Positions 27,257 to 36,137 of a stretch of 64,000 nt of DNA are shown in pieces. The DNA is taken from positions 1,116,001 through 1,180,000 of the forward strand of contig NZ_CP108442.1 in NCBI RefSeq assembly GCF_041435355.1. Direction: 5' to 3'. Made by a program: the position numbers and the translations under genes. The stretch's first letter is position 1. Every line of letters starts with the position of its first letter. This DNA comes from Streptomyces sp. NBC_01276 (GTDB lineage Bacteria > Actinomycetota > Actinomycetes > Streptomycetales > Streptomycetaceae). The notes beneath the pieces were generated by a model. It saw nothing but the letters and a program-made list of their open reading frames with translations. It searched no databases and was not told the origin of the DNA.

Positions 27257-28036
27257 ATGAACCAGCGCCGGGCGGACGGCAGCGCCGGAGACGTCGACTA
27301 CGGCCGCATCGGCAGCGGTTACCCGGCCCACCGGCGCCCGGACCCCCGGATCGCGCGGCGCATCGCCGATGCCCTGGGGGGCGCCCGTACGGTGATCAAT
27401 GTCGGCGCCGGCGCCGGATCGTACGAGGGGGCCGCCCGCGCGGTCACCGCCGTCGAGCCCTCCCGCGCGATGCGCGCCCAGCGCCCGGCCGGACTGTCCC
27501 GGGCGGTCGACGCGGTGGCGGAGGACCTGCCGTTCGCGGACGGGGAGTTCGAAGGCGCGATGACCCTCTTCAGCGTGCACCAGTGGACCGACGTGCGGGC
27601 CGGCCTGCGCGAGATGCGGCGCGTGGCGCGCGGCCCGGTGGTCATCCTGACCTGCGATCCGAAGCTGGTGCGCGATTTCTGGCTGCACTCCTACGCGCCC
27701 GAGGTACTGGACACCGAGGCGCGCCGCCACCCGCCGATCGAGGACATGGCCGGCGCCCTCGGCGGCACCGGAACCGTGGAATCCGTTCCGATTCCGCTGG
27801 ACTGCACCGACGGCTTCAACGAGGCGTACTACGGCCGCCCCGAAATGCTCCTCGACCCGGCCGCCCGCCAGGCCTGTTCGGCGTGGAGCTTCGTCGACGA
27901 CGGGGTGCGCCGGCGGTTCACCGAATCCCTGCGCCGCGACCTGGACTCCGGGACCTGGGACGAGCGGCACGGCCACCTGCGCCGCCTCCCCGCCTACGAG
28001 GGCTCCCTGGTCCTCGTCCGCGCCACGCCGGCCTGA
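27257..28036 (+). CDS. Class I SAM-dependent methyltransferase
   Basis: 259-aa methyltransferase of the Methyltransf_11 type: YGRIGSGYPAHRRPDPRIA, motif I VINVGAGAGSYE, VTAVEPSRAMRAQRP, EDLPFADGEFEGAMTLFSVHQWTD and REMRRVARGPVVILT. Similar proteins are often annotated as ubiquinone/biotin-type methyltransferases without proof. ATG follows AGGTGG at 7 bases. The upstream 27096-27256 gap is unusually A/T-rich and contains TTGACA at 27169-27174, so it has its own promoter. Confidence 0.88.
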   Translation: MNQRRADGSAGDVDYGRIGSGYPAHRRPDPRIARRIADALGGARTVINVGAGAGSYEGAARAVTAVEPSRAMRAQRPAGLSRAVDAVAEDLPFADGEFEGAMTLFSVHQWTDVRAGLREMRRVARGPVVILTCDPKLVRDFWLHSYAPEVLDTEARRHPPIEDMAGALGGTGTVESVPIPLDCTDGFNEAYYGRPEMLLDPAARQACSAWSFVDDGVRRRFTESLRRDLDSGTWDERHGHLRRLPAYEGSLVLVRATPA

Positions 28037-28073
28037 CACCCGACGCGACCCGGGCCCACATACCCCCCACCCC

Positions 28074-28110
28074 TTTGGAGTATCCCGCCCGGTCCCCTAC
28101 GATGCGGGCA
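28074..28110 (+). promoter_or_regulatory. Promoter of the DUF6153-DUF305 operon, leaderless
   Basis: TTTGGA (28074-28079), 18-base spacer, TACGAT (28098-28103), then 6 bases to the ATG at 28110. Good vegetative-type promoter with no room for an SD. Confidence 0.55.
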
Positions 28111-28529
28111 TGAGCACGCGGGCGGGGCGACGGGACGGGCGGCACGGGCTGCCCGCGCGCCTGTGCCTGCTGTTCGCCCTGCTCACCGGGATCTTCGCCA
28201 TGCACGGCCTGGGCCCCGGGCCGCCGACGCCGGCCTCCGGGCACACCACGCCCGCCGCTGCACCGGCCGCCCACCGGGCGGCCGAGGACCACGTCCCGGC
28301 CGGTCCCTGCGCCTGCCCCGACGAGGGCGGCGCCGACAGGCACGGCCTGCACGCCGACCCGACCTGCGCGGCGCCCGGTACCGCCGGAGCCCCGGTCCTG
28401 CCCGCCCCGGCGCCCGCCCCCGGGACCCTCCCGGCCTGGGCGGCGGCCGCGCACGTGACCGCGCCCGGGTCCGCGGTCGAGGGGCGCGCCCCTCCCTCCC
28501 TCAGCGAACTGCAGCTCCTGCGCATATGA
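28110..28529 (+). CDS. DUF6153 family membrane protein
   Basis: 139-aa DUF6153 protein: one N-terminal helix (LCLLFALLTGIFAMHGLGPG), then a Pro/Ala-rich extracytoplasmic part with several His and Cys residues (HTTP, CACPDEGG, HADPTCAAP), ending SLSELQLLRI. Family members sit next to DUF305 lipoproteins, as here, and the His/Cys content suggests copper or other metal handling (inference). Confidence 0.82.
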   Translation: MSTRAGRRDGRHGLPARLCLLFALLTGIFAMHGLGPGPPTPASGHTTPAAAPAAHRAAEDHVPAGPCACPDEGGADRHGLHADPTCAAPGTAGAPVLPAPAPAPGTLPAWAAAAHVTAPGSAVEGRAPPSLSELQLLRI

Positions 28530-28592
28530 GACGGCTCCGGCACCCGTGCCGCCGAGCCATTCCTCAGACCCCAGCACAGGAGCAGCATCACC

Positions 28593-29252
28593 ATGACCAT
28601 CCAGCGTTCCCTCGTCCGCCGCACCGCCGCCGTGGCCGCGGCGGCGACCGCCGCCCTCGTCCTCGCCGCCTGCGGCACCGACTCCGCGAAGGACTCCTCC
28701 GCGGGCGCCCCCACGCACGACGGCCACGCCGCCGGCTCCCCGGCGTCCGCCACGCCCTCCGCGCCGTCCTCCGCCTCGCCCGGCCAGGGCGGGAACAACG
28801 CCGCCGACACAGCCTTCGCCCAGGGGATGGTCCCCCACCACCGGCAGGCGGTCGAGATGGCCGGCCTGGCCGCGACCCGCGCCGGATCACCCGAGGTCAA
28901 GGCCCTCGCCGAGGAGATCAGGAAGGCGCAGGACCCGGAGATCAAGACGCTGTCGGGCTGGCTGACGGCCTGGGGGCAGCAGGTCCCCGCCGCCGACGCC
29001 GGTCACGGCGGGCACGCCATGTCCGGGATGATGACGGGCGGCGAGATGGACGAACTCACCAAGGCCTCCGGCAAGGAATTCGACGGGGCCTTCCTCCGGA
29101 TGATGGTCAAGCACCACGAAGGCGCCGTGGCCATGGCCCGCACCGAGCAGTCCGCGGGTGCGTACGGGCCGGCGAAGGACATGGCCGCCGCCATCATCAG
29201 CTCCCAGAGCGCCGAGATCACCCGCATGAACACCCTCCTCGGCAAGGGCTGA
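28593..29252 (+). CDS. DUF305 lipoprotein
   Basis: 219-aa exported lipoprotein. Signal and lipobox LAAC with lipidated C27. Two DUF305 halves, each with the FxxxMVPHHRQAVEMA / FLRMMVKHHEGAVAMA motif, giving clustered His/Met residues typical of ferritin-like metal-binding DUF305 proteins. Ends SAEITRMNTLLGKG. Follows the DUF6153 gene at 63 bases, probably in one operon. Likely copper/metal binding at the cell surface. Confidence 0.92.
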   Translation: MTIQRSLVRRTAAVAAAATAALVLAACGTDSAKDSSAGAPTHDGHAAGSPASATPSAPSSASPGQGGNNAADTAFAQGMVPHHRQAVEMAGLAATRAGSPEVKALAEEIRKAQDPEIKTLSGWLTAWGQQVPAADAGHGGHAMSGMMTGGEMDELTKASGKEFDGAFLRMMVKHHEGAVAMARTEQSAGAYGPAKDMAAAIISSQSAEITRMNTLLGKG

Positions 29253-29428
29253 TCCCACCCCCGCACCCCCGCGCCGCCGCGCCCGCGCGCCGCGCCGCGG
29301 GGGTCCGCGGGCATGGCCCGGTCCCCTCGGACGCGCCAGCGTACGGGTGATGTGCGGCCCGTGCGGGGACGTGCCACGCTGGTCACAGACCCGGGGCAGG
29401 CGACCGTCGCGAGGAACGGGGGCGCGCT

Positions 29429-31060
29429 GTGGTGCGAGGAGCGAAGGCCGGATCCCTCAGGCGCCGCGTCGCCGCCGGTTGCGCGGCCCTGCTGTTCGTG
29501 GCCCTGGCCGCGGGCCCGGCCGCCGGATCGGGCACCGCGGCCTCCGCGCCGTCCGCGCCGTCCGCGCCGTCCGACGACGACTCGGGCGGCGGGCTGGACC
29601 CCCGGATCACGGCGATCATGCACAAGCCGGAGTACCGCCACGCCCAGTGGGGCCTCCTGGAGACCGACCCCGCCGGCGGCCGGGTGGTGCACAGCATGTC
29701 GCCGGAGACGTTCTTCATCCCCGGGTCGACGGCCAAGCTGTTCGGGGTCTCCGGAACCTGGCGGACGCTGGGCGCCGACCACCGCTTCGTGACCCCGCTC
29801 TACGCGGTCGGCGAGCGCCGCGGCGGCACGCTGACCGGCGACCTGGACCTGGTCGCGCAGGGCGACCTCACGATGGGCGGCCGGACCGCCCCCGACGGTA
29901 CGGTCGCCTACACCGACCTCGACCACACCTACGCCAACGACTTCCCGGGCGCCTCGCTCACCCCGGAGAACCCCCTCGCCGGCATCGACCTGATCGCCCG
30001 CCAGGTGCGCGGCGCCGGAATCACCCGCGTCGACGGCGACGTGATCGTCGACGACCGCCTCTTCCTCCCGGAGCCGGTCCTCGATCCCACCCCGACCCCG
30101 CTGATCATCAACGACAACCTGATCGACCTGCTCACCACGCCCGGGGACCGTCCCGGCGCCGCCGCCCGCCTGGACTGGCGGCCCAAGGTCGCCCCCTACG
30201 AGGTCACCTCGACGGTCACGACCGTGGCGGCGGGCCGCCCGGCCGCCGTGACGGTGACGACCACCGGCGGCGGCACCCGGATCCGGCTCTCCGGCACGAT
30301 CGCGGCGGACGCGCAGCCGCTGCTGCGCACGGCCCCGGTGACCGATCCGGCGGCCTTCGGCCGCACCGCCCTGATCGAGGCACTGGCGCGGGCGGGGGTG
30401 AGCGTCACCGCGCCCCCGACGGGCCCCGACCCGGTCGGCCGGCTGCCGCGGGACTACCGGGGGCGGCCGCGCGTGGCCGCGTACACCTCCCCGCCGTTCG
30501 TCCAGTACGCCACGCTCATCCTCAAGGTCAGCCACAACCTGGGCGCCAACCTCGGCATGTGCCTGCTGGCCGTCACCACCGGAAGCCGGCAGTGCATGAA
30601 CGGCTTCCCGGTGCTGGCCGGCTTCCTGGACCGGGCGGGGGTCGACCGCGAGCAGGCGGAGCTGCTGGACGGCCGGGGCGGCAACCCCGCGGACCGCGCC
30701 ACTCCGCGGGCGCTGGTGCAGATGCTGACGTACTGGCAGCGCACGCCGGAGGCCGAACGGTTCCGGGAGGCCCTGCCCGTCCTGGGCGTCGACGGGCTGC
30801 TGGCGGACAACTGCCGCGACTGCCCGGCCCGCGGCAAGGTCTTCGCGAAGACCGGGGCGGCCGTCGGCCCGGACGCCCTCAACGACCGCCTGGCCGTCGG
30901 GGCGATCACGATCGCGGGATACCTGGACAAGGGCGACGGCCGCTACGACACCTTCTACGCGGGCGTCAACGGCGCCTCCACCCCGACGACCGACCCCGCG
31001 GGCGTGCTGTCCATCGCCAACGACCTGGCCATGATCGCCGCCTACCTCCAGGAACGCTGA
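29429..31060 (+). CDS. dacB: D-Ala-D-Ala carboxypeptidase/endopeptidase (PBP4, peptidase S13)
   Basis: 543-aa low-molecular-weight class C penicillin-binding protein trimming peptidoglycan stem peptides outside the membrane. N-terminal signal at residues 10-33. Active-site motifs are complete: S100TAK103, S368HN370 and K474TG. The long insert between SxxK and SxN (DLDLVAQGDLTMGG, VDGDVIVDD) is typical of S13. GTG start, with a second GTG directly after. Upstream 29253-29428 is non-coding. Ends one base before the convergent ABC gene. Confidence 0.94.
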   Translation: MVRGAKAGSLRRRVAAGCAALLFVALAAGPAAGSGTAASAPSAPSAPSDDDSGGGLDPRITAIMHKPEYRHAQWGLLETDPAGGRVVHSMSPETFFIPGSTAKLFGVSGTWRTLGADHRFVTPLYAVGERRGGTLTGDLDLVAQGDLTMGGRTAPDGTVAYTDLDHTYANDFPGASLTPENPLAGIDLIARQVRGAGITRVDGDVIVDDRLFLPEPVLDPTPTPLIINDNLIDLLTTPGDRPGAAARLDWRPKVAPYEVTSTVTTVAAGRPAAVTVTTTGGGTRIRLSGTIAADAQPLLRTAPVTDPAAFGRTALIEALARAGVSVTAPPTGPDPVGRLPRDYRGRPRVAAYTSPPFVQYATLILKVSHNLGANLGMCLLAVTTGSRQCMNGFPVLAGFLDRAGVDREQAELLDGRGGNPADRATPRALVQMLTYWQRTPEAERFREALPVLGVDGLLADNCRDCPARGKVFAKTGAAVGPDALNDRLAVGAITIAGYLDKGDGRYDTFYAGVNGASTPTTDPAGVLSIANDLAMIAAYLQER

Positions 31061-31061
31061 T

Positions 31062-32876
31062 TCAGAGCGAGTCCGAGCGGGCCGGAACCTCGTCGAGGAA
31101 ACCGCCCGACTGGTGCTGCCACAGCTTCGCGTACGCGCCCTCCGCGTCCAGCAGCTCCTGGTGCGTGCCCTGTTCGACGATCCGTCCCCGGTCCAGGACC
31201 ACGAGCCGGTCCATGCCGGCCACGGTGCTCAGCCGGTGCGCCACCACGAGTGCCGTCCGTCCCTCCATGAGCCGCCACAGCGCCTCCTGGACGAGGAGCT
31301 CGCTCTCGGAGTCCAGGGCGCTGGTCGCCTCGTCGAGCAGCAGGATCGGCGCGTCGCGCAGGATCGCCCGCGCGAGGGCGACCCGCTGGCGCTGCCCGCC
31401 GGACAGTTTGATGCCGCGCTCGCCGACCATGGTGGCGAAGCCGTCCGGGAGGGCGTCGGCGAACTCCGTGACGTGCGCCGCCTCGGCCGCGCGCCGGACT
31501 TCGGCGTCGGTGGCGCCGGGCCGGGCGAAGGCGATGTTGTCGCGCAGCGTGCGGTGGAACATCGCCGGGTCCTGCGGTACGTAGGCGATCAGGCCGCGCA
31601 GGTCGGCCTGGCGCAGCCGGCTGATGTCCTGGCCCCCGATCGTGATCCGGCCGGCGTCGATGTCGGTCATCCGCAGCAGCAGCCGGGTCAGGGTGGTCTT
31701 GCCTCCGCCGGACCGGCCGACGAGGCCGAGCTTCGTCCCGCCGGGCACGTCCAGGTCGAGGTGTTCGAAGAGCGGCTCCCCGCCCCCGTGGGCGAAGGTC
31801 ACCCCCTCGAACCGGACGTCGCCGGACCGGGAGCGCAGCGGCTCCGGCGCGGCCGGGTCGACCACGGCGGGCGGGGTCAGCAGCAGTGCGGTGAACTGCG
31901 CGGCCTCCGTCATCGAGCTCTCCAGGCGGCGGTAGATCTGGTTGAACTCGAACATGATCCGGGTGGCGTTGGCGAAGTAGGTGAAGGCGACGACCACCGC
32001 CTCCACGCCGTGCGTCCCGCCGCCCAGCGCGACGGCGAGCAGCAGGCCGAGCGCGTTGGTCAGTACGGACATCGGCGCGACGAGCGTGTCGATGCGCAGG
32101 TTGCCGTAGTCCCACGACCGCAGCATGAGCCGGCGCGAACGCGCCACGCGCGAGCGGTGCTCGGCGGCCTCGCGTTCCTCGGCGGCGAAGGCCCGGACCG
32201 TGTCCATGTTCATCAGGCTGTCGGCGACGTGGCCCGACACGTGGGCGATCGCCTCCTCGCGCTGGTCGACCAGTGCCTGGCGGCGCCGGATCAGGGGCAG
32301 CACGCACACCGCCGTCACGACGATGAGCGACAACAGCCCGACCACGAGCAGCGGTTCGTACTGCCACAGCACCACCGAGCCGAACAGCAGCGGCACGAGG
32401 CTGCCCAGGACCGAGAACGTCAGCGTGTCGACGAACTCCTCGAAGCGGGACGCGAAGCTCAGGACCCGCTTGGTCAGCGATCCGGCGAAGTTGTCGTGGA
32501 AGAACGCGGCGTCCTTGGCGAACAGCTCGTCCATGCCGATCACGTACAGGCGCTCGATCCCGAGGGCGTCGACGCGGTTCAGGAAGTGCAGCCCGAGGCG
32601 CCACAGCCCCTCGGAGAGCAACAGGACGCCGGCGAAGCCGAGCACGTAGGGCAGCGCCGGGCCGACCCCCGCTCCGGCGCCCGAGGCGATGCGGCCGACG
32701 AGCTTGGCGACGACCAGCGGCGCGAGGTAGTTGATGCCGATGTTGCCCAGCGCCGGGAGCAGCATCGCCGGCCCCGCCAGCCGGCGCAGCCGGACCAGTT
32801 CGCGGCCGTAGTAGCGGAGTGCGAGGAGTACCGGACCCCTGCCGGTCGGACCTTCGGACGATTCAGCCGTTCCCAT
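31062..32876 (-). CDS. ABC transporter, fused permease and ATPase (exporter type)
   Basis: 604-aa half-transporter: six-helix ABC1 membrane domain (about 30-330), then an ATPase with Walker A GRSGGGKTTL, Q-loop YVPQDPAMFH, signature LSGGQRQRVALARAIL, Walker B ILLLDEATSALDSE and switch His in AHRLSTV. Works as a dimer, exporting a lipid, peptide or drug; substrate unknown. ATG at 32876 (GTG at 32879 overlaps it). Transcribed alone, and convergent with dacB. Confidence 0.93.
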   Translation of the reverse strand: MGTAESSEGPTGRGPVLLALRYYGRELVRLRRLAGPAMLLPALGNIGINYLAPLVVAKLVGRIASGAGAGVGPALPYVLGFAGVLLLSEGLWRLGLHFLNRVDALGIERLYVIGMDELFAKDAAFFHDNFAGSLTKRVLSFASRFEEFVDTLTFSVLGSLVPLLFGSVVLWQYEPLLVVGLLSLIVVTAVCVLPLIRRRQALVDQREEAIAHVSGHVADSLMNMDTVRAFAAEEREAAEHRSRVARSRRLMLRSWDYGNLRIDTLVAPMSVLTNALGLLLAVALGGGTHGVEAVVVAFTYFANATRIMFEFNQIYRRLESSMTEAAQFTALLLTPPAVVDPAAPEPLRSRSGDVRFEGVTFAHGGGEPLFEHLDLDVPGGTKLGLVGRSGGGKTTLTRLLLRMTDIDAGRITIGGQDISRLRQADLRGLIAYVPQDPAMFHRTLRDNIAFARPGATDAEVRRAAEAAHVTEFADALPDGFATMVGERGIKLSGGQRQRVALARAILRDAPILLLDEATSALDSESELLVQEALWRLMEGRTALVVAHRLSTVAGMDRLVVLDRGRIVEQGTHQELLDAEGAYAKLWQHQSGGFLDEVPARSDSL

Positions 32877-33030
32877 CACAACCCTGCGTCCTCGTGGGGC
32901 GAGACGCCGTCACCTCGCCGGGTGCGGGCCAGGAACCGCAGTGTCCCGCGAGCGAGCCCGCCGGGTCCACGCGTTTTCCCGTGTGGGGGACACGGCGCCG
33001 GCCCCGCCGGCGGACCCGGTCCCGGAAACG

Positions 33031-33072
33031 ATCGAGGGGCCGTTTCAGATCTCTCTGAAACGGCCCCTCGAT
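33031..33072 (-). terminator. Terminator of tRNA-Pro
   Basis: Perfect 19-bp stem (33031-33049 with 33054-33072) and 4-base loop, 17 bases beyond the tRNA 3' end on the minus strand. Confidence 0.88.
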
Positions 33073-33088
33073 CTACGACTCTTCCGAG

Positions 33089-33162
<74 letters not shown>

Positions 33163-33283
33163 ATGGCCGCTGACCTGGGGTTTCCCCTGGCCGGACCAGC
33201 ACGAGAACAATACCGCACTTCCGGGGGTGGTCGCGCGCGGGTTTCCCCGGACGGCCGGATGTGACGGATCCGGCGACGGCGGC

Positions 33284-33314
33284 TTGACCTCAAGTCCGCT
33301 TGAGGGAGCAGGGT
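33284..33314 (+). promoter_or_regulatory. SoxR-like promoter of the split transketolase operon
   Basis: TTGACC (33284-33289), a 19-base spacer and CAGGGT (33309-33314). The -35 overlaps the start of, and the spacer contains, the perfect dyad CCTCAAG-TCCG-CTTGAGG (33288-33305). SoxR sites are CCTCAAG-4-CTTGAGG dyads within 19-bp spacers. The -10 ends 6 bases before the ATG at 33321, so the transcript is probably leaderless. Confidence 0.7.
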
Positions 33315-33320
33315 GGTTGC

Positions 33321-34022
33321 ATGACACAGGCAATCGCGGACACCGGGTTCCGCCATGAGGATCTGGGCCGGCTCATCGCGCTCATGACAGGGGCGGAGAA
33401 GCACGGGCCCGCCGCCACCTCCACGCTCGACGCGCTGTGGGTGCTCTACGACCGGGTGTTGCGCGTCGGGCCCGGGAGTGCCGGGGCCGCCGAGAGGGAC
33501 CGGTTCCTGCTCTCCAAGGGGCACGGGCCCATGGCCTACTACGCCGTGCTCGCCGCGAAGGGGTTCTTCCCCGTCGAGTGGCTGGCCGGATTCGGTTCCT
33601 ACGACTCCCCCCTCGGCCACCACCCCGACCGCACCCTCGTCCCCGGCGTGGAGATCGGCAGCGGCTCGCTCGGGCACGGGCTGCCGCTCGCGGTCGGCAC
33701 CGCGCTCGGGCTGCGCGCCCAGGGGCTGGACGACCCGGCCGTGTGGGTGCTGATCGGGGACGCGGAGCTCGACGAGGGCAGCAACCACGAGGCCATCGCC
33801 TACGCCGGCCCGGCCGGACTGGAGCGGCTGCACACCCTGGTGATCGACAACGACTCCGCGACCCACGGCTGGCGCGGCGGGATCGCCTCCCGCTTCGAGG
33901 CGGCCGGCTGGTCGGCGGTCACCGTGGACGGGCGCGACCACGAGGCGCTGCACGTCGCCTGCACCGCGCCGCATCCGGGCCGGCCGCACGCCGTCGTCGC
34001 CCGTGTCGAGAAGAAGTTCTGA
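33321..34022 (+). CDS. Transketolase, N-terminal (thiamine-PP-binding) subunit
   Basis: 233-aa half of a transketolase. TPP/Mg motif GDAELDEGSNHEAIAYAG, plus LLSKGHGPMAYYAVLA and GSLGHGLPLAVGTALGLR. Together with the next gene it makes a heteromeric enzyme moving two-carbon units between sugars. ATG at 33321 follows the MTQAIAD start; GTG/ATG upstream is not supported. Placed under a SoxR-like promoter. Confidence 0.92.
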   Translation: MTQAIADTGFRHEDLGRLIALMTGAEKHGPAATSTLDALWVLYDRVLRVGPGSAGAAERDRFLLSKGHGPMAYYAVLAAKGFFPVEWLAGFGSYDSPLGHHPDRTLVPGVEIGSGSLGHGLPLAVGTALGLRAQGLDDPAVWVLIGDAELDEGSNHEAIAYAGPAGLERLHTLVIDNDSATHGWRGGIASRFEAAGWSAVTVDGRDHEALHVACTAPHPGRPHAVVARVEKKF

Positions 34023-34033
34023 GGGGGCAGGTC

Positions 34034-34930
34034 ATGGACACCATGCGGGACCGGTTCGTGTCGGTCACGTCGAAGCTGCTCGACGAGGACCACCGGCTGG
34101 CGGTCGTGCTCGCGGAGATCACCATGGACGGGTTCCGGCCCGCCCAGCAGCGCCACCCGGACCGGGTGATCAACGTCGGGATCCGCGAGCAGCTGCTCGT
34201 CGGCGTGGGCGGCGGCCTGGCCCTCACGGGGCTGCGGCCCGTGCTCCACACCTTCGCCAGCTTCCTGGTCGAGCGGCCCTTCGAGCAGGTCAAGCTGGAC
34301 TTCGGGCACCAGGGCACGGGCGGGGTCCTGGTCAGCGCGGCCGCCAGCTACGACTGGCCGGCCGGCGGGTTCACCCACATGGCGCCGGGTGACGTGGCGC
34401 TGCTGGACACCCTGGACGGCTGGACGGTCCACACGCCCGGCCACCCCGACGAGGCGGAGGAGCTGCTGCGCCACGCCTACGCCGCCGGGGACGACAAGGT
34501 GTACGTCCGGCTCACCGCGCAGTCGAACTCCGCCCCGCGCCCCGTCGGCGACCTGCGCTTCCAGACCGTACGGACGGGGAGCGCGGGTGTGGTCCTCGCC
34601 GTCGGCCCGCTGCTCGACGAGGTCCTCGCCGCCACCGAGGGCCTCGACGTCACCGTGCTCTACGCGGCCACCGTGCGCCCCTTCGACGACGCGGCCCTGC
34701 GCGCCGCCGCGGGCCGGGCCGCGCCGGAGGTGGTCCTGGTCGAGCCCTACCTGGCCGGAACCTCCGCGGCGGCCGCCGGGCAGGCCCTGATGGACGTACC
34801 GCACCGGATCCTGCCGCTCGGGGTGGGCCGGGCCGAGCTGCGCCGCTACGGCACGATGGAGGAGCACACCGCCGCCCACGGCCTGGACGCGGCCTCGCTG
34901 CGGCAGCGGATCAGCGGCTTCCTGGGCTGA
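34034..34930 (+). CDS. Transketolase, C-terminal (pyrimidine-binding) subunit
   Basis: 298-aa partner subunit: INVGIREQLLVGVGGGLALTGLRPVLHTFASFLVERPFEQVKLDF is the Pyr domain with the conserved Glu, followed by the transketolase C-domain (VVLAVGPLLDEVLAATEGLDVTVL). ATG eleven bases after the previous stop, behind GAGGGGGCAGG. Split transketolases of this type occur in secondary and sugar metabolism; pathway here unknown. Confidence 0.92.
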   Translation: MDTMRDRFVSVTSKLLDEDHRLAVVLAEITMDGFRPAQQRHPDRVINVGIREQLLVGVGGGLALTGLRPVLHTFASFLVERPFEQVKLDFGHQGTGGVLVSAAASYDWPAGGFTHMAPGDVALLDTLDGWTVHTPGHPDEAEELLRHAYAAGDDKVYVRLTAQSNSAPRPVGDLRFQTVRTGSAGVVLAVGPLLDEVLAATEGLDVTVLYAATVRPFDDAALRAAAGRAAPEVVLVEPYLAGTSAAAAGQALMDVPHRILPLGVGRAELRRYGTMEEHTAAHGLDAASLRQRISGFLG

Positions 34931-34946
34931 CCGCCCCGGAACGGCC

Positions 34947-34979
34947 CCGGGCGGGGGGCCGTCACGCACCCCCGCCCGG
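34947..34979. terminator. Hairpin between convergent genes
   Basis: 11-bp GC stem (34947-34957 with 34969-34979), 16 bases after the transketolase stop and just before the GAF gene stop. Confidence 0.6.
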
Positions 34980-34989
34980 CCCGGCGCCG

Positions 34990-35535
34990 TCAGCGGCCCC
35001 GGTCCTCCCGCGCGTGGATCAGCTCCACCAGGTCGGCGGCGAGCGCCTTGACCGTCGTCAGGCCCTCCGTCCCCCAGCGCCGCGGCACCACGTCCACCGC
35101 ACACACCGTGCCCAGGACGACGCCGCGCCGGTCGGTGAGGGGAGCCCCCGCGTACGAGCGCACCCCGCTCTCGTCCACGACCGCGTTGCCCGCGAAGCGC
35201 GCGAAGTCCCGTACGTCCTGGAGCACCAATGCGCGGCGCCGCACCACCACGTGCGGGCAGTAGCCGTGGTCCCGGGGCAGCACCCGCGCCGGGTATCCGG
35301 CCTGCGCGGCGTCCGGGCGGTGGTGCAGCCCTGCGAAGAACTGCCGTTCCTCCCCGACGAAGTTGACACCGGCGTACGGGGTCCGCAGGGTCCGGGCGAC
35401 CCGCGTCGCGAAGGCGTCGAGTTCCGCGTCCACCCGCTCCCCCAGGCCCAGTTCGCGCAGCCGGACGGCGCGTGCGGGTGCCTCCCGGTCCACCGGGGTG
35501 AGGAGCAGGTGGCCGGTCGATTCGTAGTAGGTCAT
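34990..35535 (-). CDS. GAF domain protein at the end of the conservon
   Basis: 181-aa single GAF domain (about 35-175: ARTLRTPYAGVNFVGEERQFFAGL, CPHVVVRRRALVLQDVRDFARFAGN, YAGAPLTDRRGVVLGTVCAVD). Probably binds a small molecule or redox signal. ATGA overlap with the GTPase gene makes it the fifth gene of the cvn operon. Confidence 0.88.
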   Translation of the reverse strand: MTYYESTGHLLLTPVDREAPARAVRLRELGLGERVDAELDAFATRVARTLRTPYAGVNFVGEERQFFAGLHHRPDAAQAGYPARVLPRDHGYCPHVVVRRRALVLQDVRDFARFAGNAVVDESGVRSYAGAPLTDRRGVVLGTVCAVDVVPRRWGTEGLTTVKALAADLVELIHAREDRGR

Positions 35536-36137
35536 GGCGGTTCCCCCGGATCCGAGTGGGCTTGCTTCGCTGTGGACAGCAGATGGTGGACGAGGGCCGC
35601 GAGGGTCCCCGTACCGGAACCCCTCAGTCGCGCGTCGCACCGGACGACGGGAACCCGGGGGCCGAGTCCGACCGCCTCGCGGACCTCCTCGGCGGTGTAG
35701 CGGTGGGCGTCGTCGAACTCGTTGACGGCGACGACGAAGGCGATCCCCCGCCGCTCGAAGAAGTCCACGGCGGGGAAGCAGTCGTCGAGCCGGCGGGTGT
35801 CGGCCAGCACCACGGCCCCCAGGGCGCCCGCGCACAGCTCCTCCCACAGGAACCAGAAGCGCTGCTGCCCCGGCGTGCCGAACAGGTACAGGACGTGCCG
35901 GTCGTCGAGGGTGAGCCGGCCGAAGTCCAGCGCGACCGTCGTCGTCGCCTTCGCCTCCACCCCGTCGAGCGGGTCGCTGCCCTCGCCCACCCCGCTCAGC
36001 ACCTCCTCCGTGCACAGCGGCTCGATCTCGCTGACCGCGCCCACGAAGGTGGTCTTCCCCGCCCCGAACCCGCCCGCGACCAGGATCTTCAGGGTCGCGG
36101 GCGGGGCGGGGGCGTCACAGTCGCCGGCGTAGGCCAT
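35532..36137 (-). CDS. cvnD: Conservon GTPase (CvnD type)
   Basis: 201-aa small Ras-like/MglA-like protein. G1 GGFGAGKTT (22-30), G3 FGTPGQQRF and a G4 that reads NEFD in place of NKxD, as in other CvnD proteins. Acts as output GTPase of the membrane complex formed with CvnA-C. Starts inside the 3' end of cvnC (23-base overlap). Confidence 0.92.
   Translation of the reverse strand: MAYAGDCDAPAPPATLKILVAGGFGAGKTTFVGAVSEIEPLCTEEVLSGVGEGSDPLDGVEAKATTTVALDFGRLTLDDRHVLYLFGTPGQQRFWFLWEELCAGALGAVVLADTRRLDDCFPAVDFFERRGIAFVVAVNEFDDAHRYTAEEVREAVGLGPRVPVVRCDARLRGSGTGTLAALVHHLLSTAKQAHSDPGEPP

Noticed and set aside
33321..34930. The split pair as 1-deoxyxylulose-5-phosphate synthase replacing the missing dxs of the hopanoid operon.
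   Set aside because: Motifs and half-lengths are those of split transketolase, not DXS.
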